NCBI RefSeq assembly: GCF_022815605.1
Contig: NZ_JALGRP010000005.1
Coordinates: 62,001 to 126,000 of the forward strand
Direction of reading: 5' to 3'
From: Microbacterium sp. VKM Ac-2923
GTDB taxonomy: Bacteria > Actinomycetota > Actinomycetes > Actinomycetales > Microbacteriaceae
Length of the DNA stretch: 64,000 bases
Positions 31,861 to 41,560 of this stretch are shown here, piece by piece. A program made the position numbers and the translations under genes. How positions within the stretch are numbered: the first letter of the stretch is position 1; each line of letters starts with the position of its first letter. Below the pieces are notes generated by a model. The model was not told the DNA's origin. It saw only the letters and a list, made by a program, of their open reading frames with translations, and did not search any database.

Positions 31861-31956
31861 CCGACGTCAGCGGGCCTCGGCGGTTCCGCGACCCGGCGGT
31901 TCCCGCGCTCGCCGGTCGAACCGGATCGACGGGCGACGGTTCGACGGATCGACGAC

Positions 31957-32301
31957 TCAGGCGAGGGTCGCAGCGACCCGGCGCACCTCGCTCTTACGGC
32001 CGGCGCGAAGCGCCTCGATGGGCGCGACGCCGATGGTGTCATCCGGCGTGAGGAGCCAGTCGATGGTCTCGTCGGGGTCGAAACCGGCGTCGTGCAGCAC
32101 GATGATGGTGCCGCGCAACGCGGGGAGCGGTCGCCCCTCGGCGAGGAACACCGACGGCACCTTGAACGCGCCGTCGCGGCGCGATCCGACCAGATAGTTC
32201 TCGTCGAACAGTCGGCGCACGCGGCCGAGCGACTCGTCGAGGAGCTCTACGAGGTCGGGGATCGTCAGCCAGTCGGTTTCGTAACGGGAAGTCTCGGTCA
32301 C
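31957..32301 (-). CDS. Rv2175c family DNA-binding protein
   Basis: A 114-residue winged-helix protein with an N-terminal helix-turn-helix (WLTIPDLVELLDESLGRVRRL, about 11-31) and a C-terminal domain matching the Rv2175c family. The M. tuberculosis homologue is a substrate of PknL, and a PASTA kinase gene is 1.2 kb away here. GTG 32301 was chosen; its Thr-rich N-terminus (MTETSRYETD) could hold a phosphosite. Targets unknown. Confidence 0.87.
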   Translation of the reverse strand: MTETSRYETDWLTIPDLVELLDESLGRVRRLFDENYLVGSRRDGAFKVPSVFLAEGRPLPALRGTIIVLHDAGFDPDETIDWLLTPDDTIGVAPIEALRAGRKSEVRRVAATLA

Positions 32302-32361
32302 GGTGCAACTATCTCACCCTCGGCCGGCATCGGCGCGTGGGCGGAACCGAGTCCCACGCGT

Positions 32362-32393
32362 CACACACGCCACACACGCCTCACGCGTTGACA
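32362..32393 (+). promoter_or_regulatory. 9 bp tandem repeat and TTGACA before the LysM gene
   Basis: CACACACGC occurs twice in tandem (32362-32379), is flanked on each side by ACGCGT, and is followed by TTGACA (32388-32393), a candidate -35. The layout resembles an activator site, but the regulator is unknown. Confidence 0.35.
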
Positions 32394-32450
32394 TCCGTAT
32401 CGAGGCGTGCGAGCGTGGCGGGCAGTCCGACGAACGGAAATCCCCCCACC

Positions 32451-33449
32451 ATGCGACGACTCCCCCTCTCCTCCCTGCCCACCGCGCGGCGGTTCCCCGC
32501 GTGGTGGGCCGCCGTGGCGGGCACCATCGCGCTTAGCTTCGCCGGTGAGAGCGCAGCGCACGCGGCGCCTCCCACTCCGCCGCTGAGCTCCCTGCCGACG
32601 ACACCGATCAAGACCATCCCGGTCCTGGCCGCCCTGACCGACGGCGGCGCGTACACCGTGCAGCCCGGCGACACCGTCTGGGGCATCGCCCGCGCGCACG
32701 GTCTCGACGTCGCCTCCGTGCAGGCCGCGAACGGACTGGACGCCGACAGCGTCATCCGGCCGGGCCAGGTGCTCCTGCTCGGCGCCGCCCCGGTCGCCCC
32801 CGCCCCCGTCTCCGTCTCCGAAGCACCGGCGCCGGCTCCCGCCGCCGTGACCCACGAGGTGCAGCCCGGCGACACCCTCTCGGCGATCGCCAGCGCCAAC
32901 GGCGTCTCGCTCGACGCGGTGCTGAGCGCCAACGGCCTCACGCGCGCCTCGATCATCTACCCCGGCGACGTGCTGCAGATCCCCTCCGCCGGTGCGACCG
33001 CGTCCGCGGCGCCCGCGGCCGTCGCCCCCGCCACCGCTCCCGGTCTCGACCTGGAGCAATCCGACAACGCCCGGCTCATCATCCGCATCGGACGCGAGCT
33101 GGGCGTCTCCGACCACGGCATCCGCATCGCCCTCGGCACCGCCATGCAGGAGTCCTGGCTGCGCAATCTCGACTGGGGCGACCGGGACTCCCTCGGTCTC
33201 TTCCAGCAGCGTCCGAGCATGGGCTGGGGCACCCCCGAGCAGATCCGCGATACCGACCGCGCAACGCGCGTGTTCTTCGGCGGGCCGTCCGACCCCAACG
33301 GTTTCACGACGCGGGGCCTGCTCGACATCCCCGGATGGGAGCAGATGCCCTACGCCGACGCCGCACAGGCCGTGCAGATCTCCGCCTACCCCGACCGGTA
33401 CGCGCAGTGGGAGCAACCCGCCACCACCTGGCTCGCGGTCCTGGGCTGA
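32451..33449 (+). CDS. Secreted LysM-repeat cell-wall protein
   Basis: A 332-residue exported protein expected to bind peptidoglycan. A signal peptide (about 1-42, ending AAHAA) is followed by two LysM domains (YTVQPGDTVWGIARAHGL near 68 and HEVQPGDTLSAIASANGV near 137). A Pro/Ala-rich linker leads to a C-terminal domain with AMQESWLRNLDWGDRDSLGLFQQRP, which looks like a lysozyme/transglycosylase-type fold with a Glu in the expected place. ATG 32451 gives a proper signal peptide; the longer frame does not. It precedes the kinase by 59 bases on the same strand. Confidence 0.82.
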   Translation: MRRLPLSSLPTARRFPAWWAAVAGTIALSFAGESAAHAAPPTPPLSSLPTTPIKTIPVLAALTDGGAYTVQPGDTVWGIARAHGLDVASVQAANGLDADSVIRPGQVLLLGAAPVAPAPVSVSEAPAPAPAAVTHEVQPGDTLSAIASANGVSLDAVLSANGLTRASIIYPGDVLQIPSAGATASAAPAAVAPATAPGLDLEQSDNARLIIRIGRELGVSDHGIRIALGTAMQESWLRNLDWGDRDSLGLFQQRPSMGWGTPEQIRDTDRATRVFFGGPSDPNGFTTRGLLDIPGWEQMPYADAAQAVQISAYPDRYAQWEQPATTWLAVLG

Positions 33450-33496
33450 GTCCGGTTGGCGGTGAGCCGTTCCCCGGCCTCCCAGGGGCGTCTCCG

Positions 33497-33502
33497 TAGA
33501 CT
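33497..33502 (+). promoter_or_regulatory. Leaderless -10 of the PASTA kinase gene
   Basis: TAGACT with a six-base gap to GTG 33509. Confidence 0.55.
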
Positions 33503-33508
33503 CGACAC

Positions 33509-35458
<1,950 letters not shown>

Positions 35459-35478
35459 ATCGAGCGGTCGGCGCGCGG

Positions 35479-35712
35479 CTTCGACAAGCTCAGCCAACGG
35501 TGGTCGCCCTGGCGCCATGAAATGTCTCGAGCCCACCCCAGGCCCGTGTGACCGCCCCCAGGTCGCTGAGCCCTCTCCCGGTCGCTGTGCCCTCTCCCGG
35601 TTGCTGAGCCCTCTCCCGGTTGCTGAGCCCTCTCCCGGTTGCTGAGCCCTCTCCCGGTTGCTGAGCCCGCTCCAGGTTGCTGAGCCCGCTCCAGCCCCTG
35701 AGCACGTCGAAG
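35479..35712. repeat. Seven 19 bp tandem repeats between inverted REP-like halves
   Basis: Units of the form GTTGCTGAGCCCTCTCCCG fill 35562-35694 (seven copies; the last two vary at the end, the first two begin GTCG). CTTCGACAAGCTCAG (35479-35493) and its near reverse complement CTGAGCACGTCGAAG (35698-35712, two differences) bound the array. It accounts for most of the 318-base gap between the convergent kinase and aroG; 35494-35561 holds nothing else I recognise. Confidence 0.85.
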
Positions 35713-35735
35713 GGGCCGGACCCGGCACGAACGAC

Positions 35736-35766
35736 AACGCCCCCGGCCGCACGGGCCGGGGGCGTT
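35736..35766. terminator. Bidirectional terminator between the kinase gene and aroG
   Basis: A 13 bp perfect stem (AACGCCCCCGGCC with GGCCGGGGGCGTT) with a five-base loop lies ten bases from the aroG stop. Confidence 0.75.
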
Positions 35767-35776
35767 GAGACGCCGG

Positions 35777-37114
35777 TCAGCGCTTCTCGAGCTCCTCGGC
35801 CACGAGGAACGCCAGCTCGAGGCTCTGGCGGTGGTTCAGACGCGGGTCGCACAGGCTTTCGTAACGGGTCGCGAGGGTGGCCTCGTCGATCTGCTCCGAA
35901 CCGCCCAAGCACTCGGTGACGTCATCGCCGGTGAGCTCGACGTGGATGCCGCCGGGGTGCGTGCCCACCGAGCGGTGCGCCTCGAAGAATCCGCGCACCT
36001 CGTCGACGACGTCGTCGAAACGACGGGTCTTGTAGCCTGTGGGCGTCGTGATGCCGTTGCCGTGCATCGGGTCGGTGACCCACAGGGGTGTCGCGCCCGA
36101 GTCGCGCACGGCCTCGAGCAGCGGCGGCAGGGCGTCGCGGATCTTGCCCGCGCCCATGCGCGTGATGAATGTCAGGCGACCGGGTTCGCGGTCGGGGTCG
36201 AGCTTGTCGATGAGCGCCAACGCCGTCTCGGCGGTCGTGCTCGGGCCGAGCTTGACGCCGATGGGATTGCGAATCTTCGAGAAGTAGTCGACGTGCGCGC
36301 CGTCGAGCTCGCGCGTGCGCTCGCCGATCCACTGGAAGTGCGACGAGGTGTTGTACGCCAGGCCCGTGCGCGAATCGATTCGCGTCATGGGGCGCTCGTA
36401 GTCCATGAGCAGGCCCTCATGGCCCGTGTAGAACTCCACGCGCGTCAGCTCGTCGAAGTTCGCGCCGGCGGCCTCCATGAACTTGATGGCCCGGTCGATC
36501 TCGGTGGCCATCGCCTCGTACGCCTGGTTGGCCGGGGTGCTGGCGAAGCCCTTGTTCCAGCTGTGCACCTCGCGGAGGTCGGCGAAGCCGCCCTGGGTGA
36601 ACGCACGGATGAGGTTCAGGGTCGATACGGCCGTGTGGTAGCCCCGGAGCAGGCGCGCCGGGTCGGCCTTTCGCGACTCCTCGGTGAAGTCGTAGCCGTT
36701 GACGATGTCGCCGCGGTAGGCGGGCAGCGTCACGTCGCCGCGCGTCTCGACGTCGCTCGAGCGCGGCTTGGCGAACTGCCCGGCCATGCGGCCCATCTTG
36801 ACCACGGGCATCGAGGCGCCGTAGGTGAGCACGACGGCCATCTGGAGCACCGTCTTGATGCGGTTGCGGATCTGCTCGGCGGTCGCCCCGGCGAACGTCT
36901 CGGCGCAGTCACCACCCTGCAGGAGGAACGCCTGACCTGCCGCGGCGCGCGCGAGACGGTCGCGGAGATTGTCGACCTCGCCGGCGAAGACCAGGGGCGG
37001 GAGGGTCGCCAGCTCTGCGGATGCCGCGGCCACCGCACCCTCGTCATACCACTGGGGCTGCTGCTTGATGGGCAGGGATCGCCAGTGGTCGAGGTCGTGG
37101 AGCTGCTGATTCAC
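35777..37114 (-). CDS. aroG: 3-deoxy-7-phosphoheptulonate synthase, class II
   Basis: First step of the shikimate pathway, joining phosphoenolpyruvate and erythrose 4-phosphate. The 445-residue length and blocks such as FLLQGGDCAETF, RMAGQFAKPRSSD, HFQWIGERTRELDGAHV, RNPIGVKLGPST and WVTDPMHGNG are class II (plant/AroG-Mtb type). GTG 37114 follows a TAGACT -10 by six bases, so the message is probably leaderless. Confidence 0.95.
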   Translation of the reverse strand: MNQQLHDLDHWRSLPIKQQPQWYDEGAVAAASAELATLPPLVFAGEVDNLRDRLARAAAGQAFLLQGGDCAETFAGATAEQIRNRIKTVLQMAVVLTYGASMPVVKMGRMAGQFAKPRSSDVETRGDVTLPAYRGDIVNGYDFTEESRKADPARLLRGYHTAVSTLNLIRAFTQGGFADLREVHSWNKGFASTPANQAYEAMATEIDRAIKFMEAAGANFDELTRVEFYTGHEGLLMDYERPMTRIDSRTGLAYNTSSHFQWIGERTRELDGAHVDYFSKIRNPIGVKLGPSTTAETALALIDKLDPDREPGRLTFITRMGAGKIRDALPPLLEAVRDSGATPLWVTDPMHGNGITTPTGYKTRRFDDVVDEVRGFFEAHRSVGTHPGGIHVELTGDDVTECLGGSEQIDEATLATRYESLCDPRLNHRQSLELAFLVAEELEKR

Positions 37115-37120
37115 CCCTGA

Positions 37121-37126
37121 AGTCTA
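37121..37126 (-). promoter_or_regulatory. aroG -10 fused to the acyltransferase stop codon
   Basis: TAGACT on the minus strand; its TAG (37124-37126) is the stop codon of the upstream acyltransferase gene. Six bases separate the box from GTG 37114. Confidence 0.55.
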
Positions 37127-37837
37127 GTGGCGGGACGCGGGCGCCTTCGCCGCCTGCGCGGTGGCCAGACGGTCCTTCACGGTCGAGGCGTAGACGTCCT
37201 CGTAGCGCTGTTCTCCGAGGCGCTGCAACGCCACCATGATCTCGTCCGTCACCGAACGCAGCACGTAGCGATCGCCCTCCATCCCCTCGAAGCGGGAGAA
37301 GTCGAGCGGCTCGCCGATCACGATGCCGACCCGTCCGACGCGGGGCAGACGCTGGCCGATCGGCATGACGGACCCGGTGTCGACCATCACGACCGGGACG
37401 ACGGGGACGCGCGCCTCGAGCGCCATGCGGGCGATGCCCGTGCGCCCCCGGTACAGCGTCCCGTCGGGGCTGCGGGTGCCCTCGGGGTAGATGCCGAGCA
37501 GCTCGCCGCGGCCGAGCACCCCCAGGCCGGTGTTGAGCGAGGCCTCCGAGGCTTTCCCTCCGGACCGGTCGATGGGCAGCTGCCCGGTCGCGGTGAAGAA
37601 CACCCGCGTCGCCCAGCCCTTGATGCCCTTGCCGGTGAAGTAGTCGCTCTTGGCGAGGAACGCCATGCGGCGGTCGATCATGAGCGGCAGGAAGATCGAG
37701 TCGGAGAATGACAGGTGGTTGCTGGCGAGGATCGCCGCGCCCTCGGTCGGGATGTTGCGCCGGCCCACCATCCAGGGTCGGAACACCGCCTTGATGACCG
37801 GCCCGATCACCACGTACTTCATCAGCCAATAGAACAT
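37124..37837 (-). CDS. 1-acyl-sn-glycerol-3-phosphate acyltransferase
   Basis: PlsC-family enzyme of phospholipid synthesis, 237 residues. The catalytic NHxxxxD motif is NHLSFSD (about 40-46), followed by the EGTRS motif near 119 and a VPVVPV strand that lines the acyl site. The N-terminus is hydrophobic and membrane-associated. ATG 37837 lies two bases after the glucokinase stop, so the two are coupled. Confidence 0.9.
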   Translation of the reverse strand: MFYWLMKYVVIGPVIKAVFRPWMVGRRNIPTEGAAILASNHLSFSDSIFLPLMIDRRMAFLAKSDYFTGKGIKGWATRVFFTATGQLPIDRSGGKASEASLNTGLGVLGRGELLGIYPEGTRSPDGTLYRGRTGIARMALEARVPVVPVVMVDTGSVMPIGQRLPRVGRVGIVIGEPLDFSRFEGMEGDRYVLRSVTDEIMVALQRLGEQRYEDVYASTVKDRLATAQAAKAPASRH

Positions 37838-37839
37838 CG

Positions 37840-38775
37840 TCAGCGCTCCTTCCCGGCGAGGTCGGCGACCCCGATGAGACCGGCGTCGTTGCCCAGGCGG
37901 GCGATCGCGAAGTCGGCGACGGGACGTTCACCGTACCCCGGCAGCGACGTCTCGTACGCGAGCTTCACCGGCGCGAGAAGATCCGCCCCGAGCTGGGCGA
38001 CACCGCCGCCGATAACGAACAGCTCCGGGTCGAGCACGGCCTGGAACCCGCCGCACGCCTCGCCGAGGGCGGTGGCGACGCGGCGCAGGGCTTCGACCGC
38101 GCCGGGGTCACCAGCGAGCACCAGCCGAGAGACGGCCGGACCGGGGATCGCGCCCTTCTCGTCCCGGATGGCGGCCAGGGCGGCGCCGATGCCGCCCTCG
38201 TCGGCGATGGCGTTGGCCTCGCGCTGCAGGGCGCGGCCCGAGGCGTACTGCTCCAGGCATCCATTCTGCCCGCATCCGCAAGGGTGTCCCCCGCGGACGA
38301 AGCGCATGTGACCGAGCTCGCCGCCGATGCCGTGCCCGCCGCGGAACAGCTCCCCGCCGCTGACGACGGCGCCGCCGACGCCGGTCCCCATGGTCAGCAT
38401 GACCATGTCGTGGACGCCGCGACCGGCGCCGAAGCGGTACTCGCCCCAGCCGGCGGCATTCGCGTCGTTCTCGATCGTGACGGGCGCGTCGAGGCGCTCC
38501 TCGAGGCGGGCGCGGAGCGGCTCGTCGCGCCAGTCGATGTTGGGGGCGTAGATCACGGTGCTGCGGTCGAGGCTGATGAAGCCGGCCGCCGCGACGCCGA
38601 TCGCGTGGATGTCGTGGGCGCGCCGCAGATGGTCGGCCATGTCGACCACGGCATCCACGAGGGCCGAGGGGTCGATGGGGGTGTCGACGCGGAGCTTCTC
38701 GATGATGGTGCCGTCGTCGTCGACGACGCCTCCCGCGATCTTCGTGCCCCCGATGTCGATGCCGACGTTGCGCAC
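37840..38775 (-). CDS. ROK family glucokinase
   Basis: Phosphorylates glucose to glucose 6-phosphate. The 311 residues show the phosphate-1 loop GIDIGGTKIAGG (5-16), substrate-binding ENDANAAGWGEY with the catalytic Asp, GTGVGGAVV, and the ROK zinc site CGCGQNGCLEQYAS. GAAGGGAG stands before GTG 38775. Polyphosphate use, known for some actinobacterial members, cannot be judged from sequence alone. It diverges from the acyl-CoA ligase gene. Confidence 0.9.
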   Translation of the reverse strand: MRNVGIDIGGTKIAGGVVDDDGTIIEKLRVDTPIDPSALVDAVVDMADHLRRAHDIHAIGVAAAGFISLDRSTVIYAPNIDWRDEPLRARLEERLDAPVTIENDANAAGWGEYRFGAGRGVHDMVMLTMGTGVGGAVVSGGELFRGGHGIGGELGHMRFVRGGHPCGCGQNGCLEQYASGRALQREANAIADEGGIGAALAAIRDEKGAIPGPAVSRLVLAGDPGAVEALRRVATALGEACGGFQAVLDPELFVIGGGVAQLGADLLAPVKLAYETSLPGYGERPVADFAIARLGNDAGLIGVADLAGKER

Positions 38776-38882
38776 CGCGCTCCCTTCCGGGCCGACCGAG
38801 CGGCTCGGCCCGGTGCAGTCTAGCCACCCCTCGGGTTCGACGCGGCGCACCGCGGTCCCGGTGCGCGCACGAACCGTGCGGA

Positions 38883-38888
38883 TAGACT
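38883..38888 (+). promoter_or_regulatory. -10 element of the acyl-CoA ligase gene
   Basis: TAGACT gives a leader of about 40 bases that ends in GAAGGAG before GTG 38932. Confidence 0.5.
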
Positions 38889-38931
38889 CGACGGACCGAT
38901 CGACGTTTTTTCCGGTACCGAAGGAGTTGCC

Positions 38932-40758
38932 GTGATCCAGTTCGACCTCCCCCCCATCGTCACCGCCGACCCGGATGCCAACGCGTCCGATCTGCTCGCC
39001 GACCGCGCCCGCGCGACTCCCGACCGTGCCCTGTTCGCCGTCCCCGACGCCGACGGCTGGCGTGACGTGACCGCCGCCGAGTTCGAGCGCCAGGTCGTCG
39101 CGCTGGCGAAGGGCTTCGTCGCCGCGGGGGTGCAGCCGGGCGAGAAAGTGGCGTTCATCGCCCGCACGACCTACGACTGGACGCTCGTCGACTTCGCGCT
39201 GTTCTACGCGGGTGCCGTGATGGTGCCGGTGTACGAGACGAGCTCGCCGTCGCAGGTCTCGTGGATCCTGTCGGATTCCGGCGCCATCGCCGTGGTGCTC
39301 GAGTCCGCCGAGCACGCCGAGCGTCTCGACGAGGTACGCAGCGACGTACCGCTCGTCCGCGACGTCTGGGCCATGCACTCGGGGGACCTCGACGCCCTCG
39401 TCTCCAACGGCACCCACATCACCGATGAAGAGATCGAGCGTCGTCGCCACCTGGCCAAGGCGTCGGACGTGGCCACCCTCATCTACACCTCGGGGTCGAC
39501 CGGGCGCCCCAAGGGCTGCGTGCTCGTGCACAGCAACTTCGTCGAGTTGGCCCGCAACTCCGCGAAGGCGCTGCACGAGGTCGTCGAGACGCCCGGCGCC
39601 TCGACCCTGCTGTTCATCACGACGGCCCACGTGTTCGCGCGCTTCATCTCGCTGCTCAACGTGCACGCGGGCGTGAAGACCGGTCACCAGCCCGACACCA
39701 AGCAGCTCCTCCCCGCGCTCGGCACGTTCAAGCCCACCTTCCTCCTCGCCGTCCCGCGCGTGTTCGAGAAGGTCTACAACTCCGCCGAGCAGAAGGCCGA
39801 GGCCGGCGGCAAGGGCAAGATCTTCCGCCTGGCGGCCCACACGGCCATCGAGCACTCGCAGCGCCTGCAGGACGGCAAGAAGATCCCGCTCGCCCTGAAG
39901 CTGAAGTTCGCGCTGTTCGACAAACTCGTCTACTCCAAGCTTCGGGATGCCATGGGGGGCCGCGTCGTCTACGCGGTGTCGGGGTCCGCCCCGCTCGGCC
40001 CGCGCCTCGGACATTTCTTCCGTAGCCTCGGCGTCGTCATCCTCGAGGGCTACGGCCTTACTGAGACGACGGCCCCGGCGACGGTCAACCTCGCCACGAA
40101 GTCGAAGATCGGCTCCGTCGGGCCGGTTCTGCCCGGCGTGAGTGTGCGGCTGGCCGACGACGGCGAGATCCAGGTGCGCGGGATCAATGTCTTCCGCGAG
40201 TACTGGCAGAACCCCGGGGCCACAGCCGATGCGTTCGACGGCGAGTGGTTCCGGACCGGCGACATCGGCGTCTTCGACGCCGATGGATTCCTCTCCATCA
40301 CGGGACGCAAGAAAGAGATCATCGTCACCGCCGGCGGCAAGAACGTCGCCCCCGCGGCCCTCGAGGACCCGATCCGCGCGAACCCGATCGTGGGCCAGGT
40401 CGTCGTGGTGGGCGACCACAAGCCGTTCATCGCCGCGCTGGTGACGCTCGACCCCGAGATGCTGCCGACGTGGCTGGCCAACAACGGCCTCGCCTCCGAC
40501 ATGACGCTGACGGAGGCCGCCGAGAACGAGAAAGTGCGCGCCGAGGTGCAGGGTGCCGTCGACCGTGCCAACGCCCGGGTGTCACGGGCGGAATCGATCC
40601 GCAAGTTCGAGATCCTCCCCGTCGAGTGGACCGAGGCCAGCGGTCACCTGACGCCGAAGATGAGCATCAAGCGCAACGTGATCGTCTCCGACTTCGCCGA
40701 CGCCATCGAGGACATCTACGCCGTGCCGGTGAACACGACCAACGTGTCGCTACCCTGA
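38932..40758 (+). CDS. Long-chain acyl-CoA synthetase (FadD15-like)
   Basis: ATP-dependent ligase that activates fatty acids to acyl-CoA. The 608 residues hold the AMP-binding P-loop YTSGSTGRPKG near 187, EGYGLTETTAP near 365 and the GEWFRTGDIG / GRKKEIIVTAGGKNV hinge (A8) region near 440-465. The C-terminal domain carries LTPKMSIKR with the catalytic Lys. Start GTG 38932 has a good GAAGGAG. A terminator follows. Confidence 0.93.
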   Translation: MIQFDLPPIVTADPDANASDLLADRARATPDRALFAVPDADGWRDVTAAEFERQVVALAKGFVAAGVQPGEKVAFIARTTYDWTLVDFALFYAGAVMVPVYETSSPSQVSWILSDSGAIAVVLESAEHAERLDEVRSDVPLVRDVWAMHSGDLDALVSNGTHITDEEIERRRHLAKASDVATLIYTSGSTGRPKGCVLVHSNFVELARNSAKALHEVVETPGASTLLFITTAHVFARFISLLNVHAGVKTGHQPDTKQLLPALGTFKPTFLLAVPRVFEKVYNSAEQKAEAGGKGKIFRLAAHTAIEHSQRLQDGKKIPLALKLKFALFDKLVYSKLRDAMGGRVVYAVSGSAPLGPRLGHFFRSLGVVILEGYGLTETTAPATVNLATKSKIGSVGPVLPGVSVRLADDGEIQVRGINVFREYWQNPGATADAFDGEWFRTGDIGVFDADGFLSITGRKKEIIVTAGGKNVAPAALEDPIRANPIVGQVVVVGDHKPFIAALVTLDPEMLPTWLANNGLASDMTLTEAAENEKVRAEVQGAVDRANARVSRAESIRKFEILPVEWTEASGHLTPKMSIKRNVIVSDFADAIEDIYAVPVNTTNVSLP

Positions 40759-40772
40759 TCCCGGCGACGAGG

Positions 40773-40806
40773 ACGGCCCGGCTCTCCTTCGAGGCGCCGG
40801 GCCGTT
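40773..40806 (+). terminator. Terminator of the acyl-CoA ligase gene
   Basis: A 10 bp perfect stem (ACGGCCCGGC with GCCGGGCCGT) with a 13-base loop and a TT end begins 14 bases after the stop. Confidence 0.75.
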
Positions 40807-40860
40807 CCGCGGCGAGGGCGCGGGGCGTGAGCGGCCGGATGCGGCCCGCCCTCGCCCGCG

Positions 40861-41048
40861 CACGAACTCCGCGATTCGGACGACCTCCGTCGTGAGCACG
40901 CGACACCGACTCACCTCGCGCGAATAGTTGAGGACACGCACGAGCGCGCACGGCTCAGCGCCCGCTCACGAACTCCGCGATTCGCAAGGCCTCCGTCGTG
41001 TGCACGCGACACCTACTTACGTGACGCGAATCGCCGAGGATACGCAAG
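40861..41048. repeat. Two direct ~82 bp copies of a nested-palindrome element
   Basis: Copies start at 40861 and 40967 with CACGAACTCCGCGATTCG and end in ACGCACG or ACGCAAG. In copy two GCGATTCGC and GCGAATCGC form a perfect outer inverted repeat; both copies contain an inner GTCG..GCAC..CGAC dyad. They fill the 310-base gap between the acyl-CoA ligase terminator and def. No frame or promoter is evident here. Confidence 0.75.
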
Positions 41049-41068
41049 GGTGTCACCCCGCGCGCGGG

Positions 41069-41560
41069 TCAGAACCAGTCGCTCTCGCGTACCTGCCGCA
41101 TCGCCTCGCGACGCGTGTCGGCGGGGAGGCGCGAGAGGTAGAGCATCCCATCCAGGTGGTCGGTCTCGTGCTGGAGGGCCTGGGCCATCAGCCCCTCCCC
41201 CTCGAGTTCGATTTCGTTGCCGTCGAGGTCGGTGCCGACGACTTTCGCCCACGGATAGCGGATCGCGTCGTGCCAGAGACCCGGCACGGAGAGGCATCCC
41301 TCCCCCACCGGCTGCGGTTCGCCCCGCGTCTCGACCAGCACGGGGTTGAGCACGTAGCCGATGTCGCCGTCGATGTTGTAACTGAATGCCCGCAGACCCA
41401 CACCGATCTGAGGGGCTGCGACCCCGGCTCGACCGGGAAGCTCGACGGTGTCGATCAGGTCTTGCACGAGAGCGCGGACGCCGTCGTCGATTTCATCGAT
41501 GGGCGCGCTGACCGCTCGCAGCACGGGGTCGCCGAACAGGCGGATCGGGCGGACGGTCAT
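41069..41560 (-). CDS. def: Peptide deformylase
   Basis: Removes the formyl group from nascent proteins. The 163 residues carry all three motifs: GVAAPQIG (46-53), EGCLS (87-91, metal Cys) and HETDH (131-135, metal His pair and catalytic Glu). ATG 41560 overlaps the stop of the MinD-like gene as ATGA, an unusual partner; def is more often paired with fmt. Confidence 0.95.
   Translation of the reverse strand: MTVRPIRLFGDPVLRAVSAPIDEIDDGVRALVQDLIDTVELPGRAGVAAPQIGVGLRAFSYNIDGDIGYVLNPVLVETRGEPQPVGEGCLSVPGLWHDAIRYPWAKVVGTDLDGNEIELEGEGLMAQALQHETDHLDGMLYLSRLPADTRREAMRQVRESDWF

Noticed and set aside
35562..35694. CRISPR array
   Set aside because: The 19 bp units are contiguous with no unique spacers, and no cas gene is in the window.
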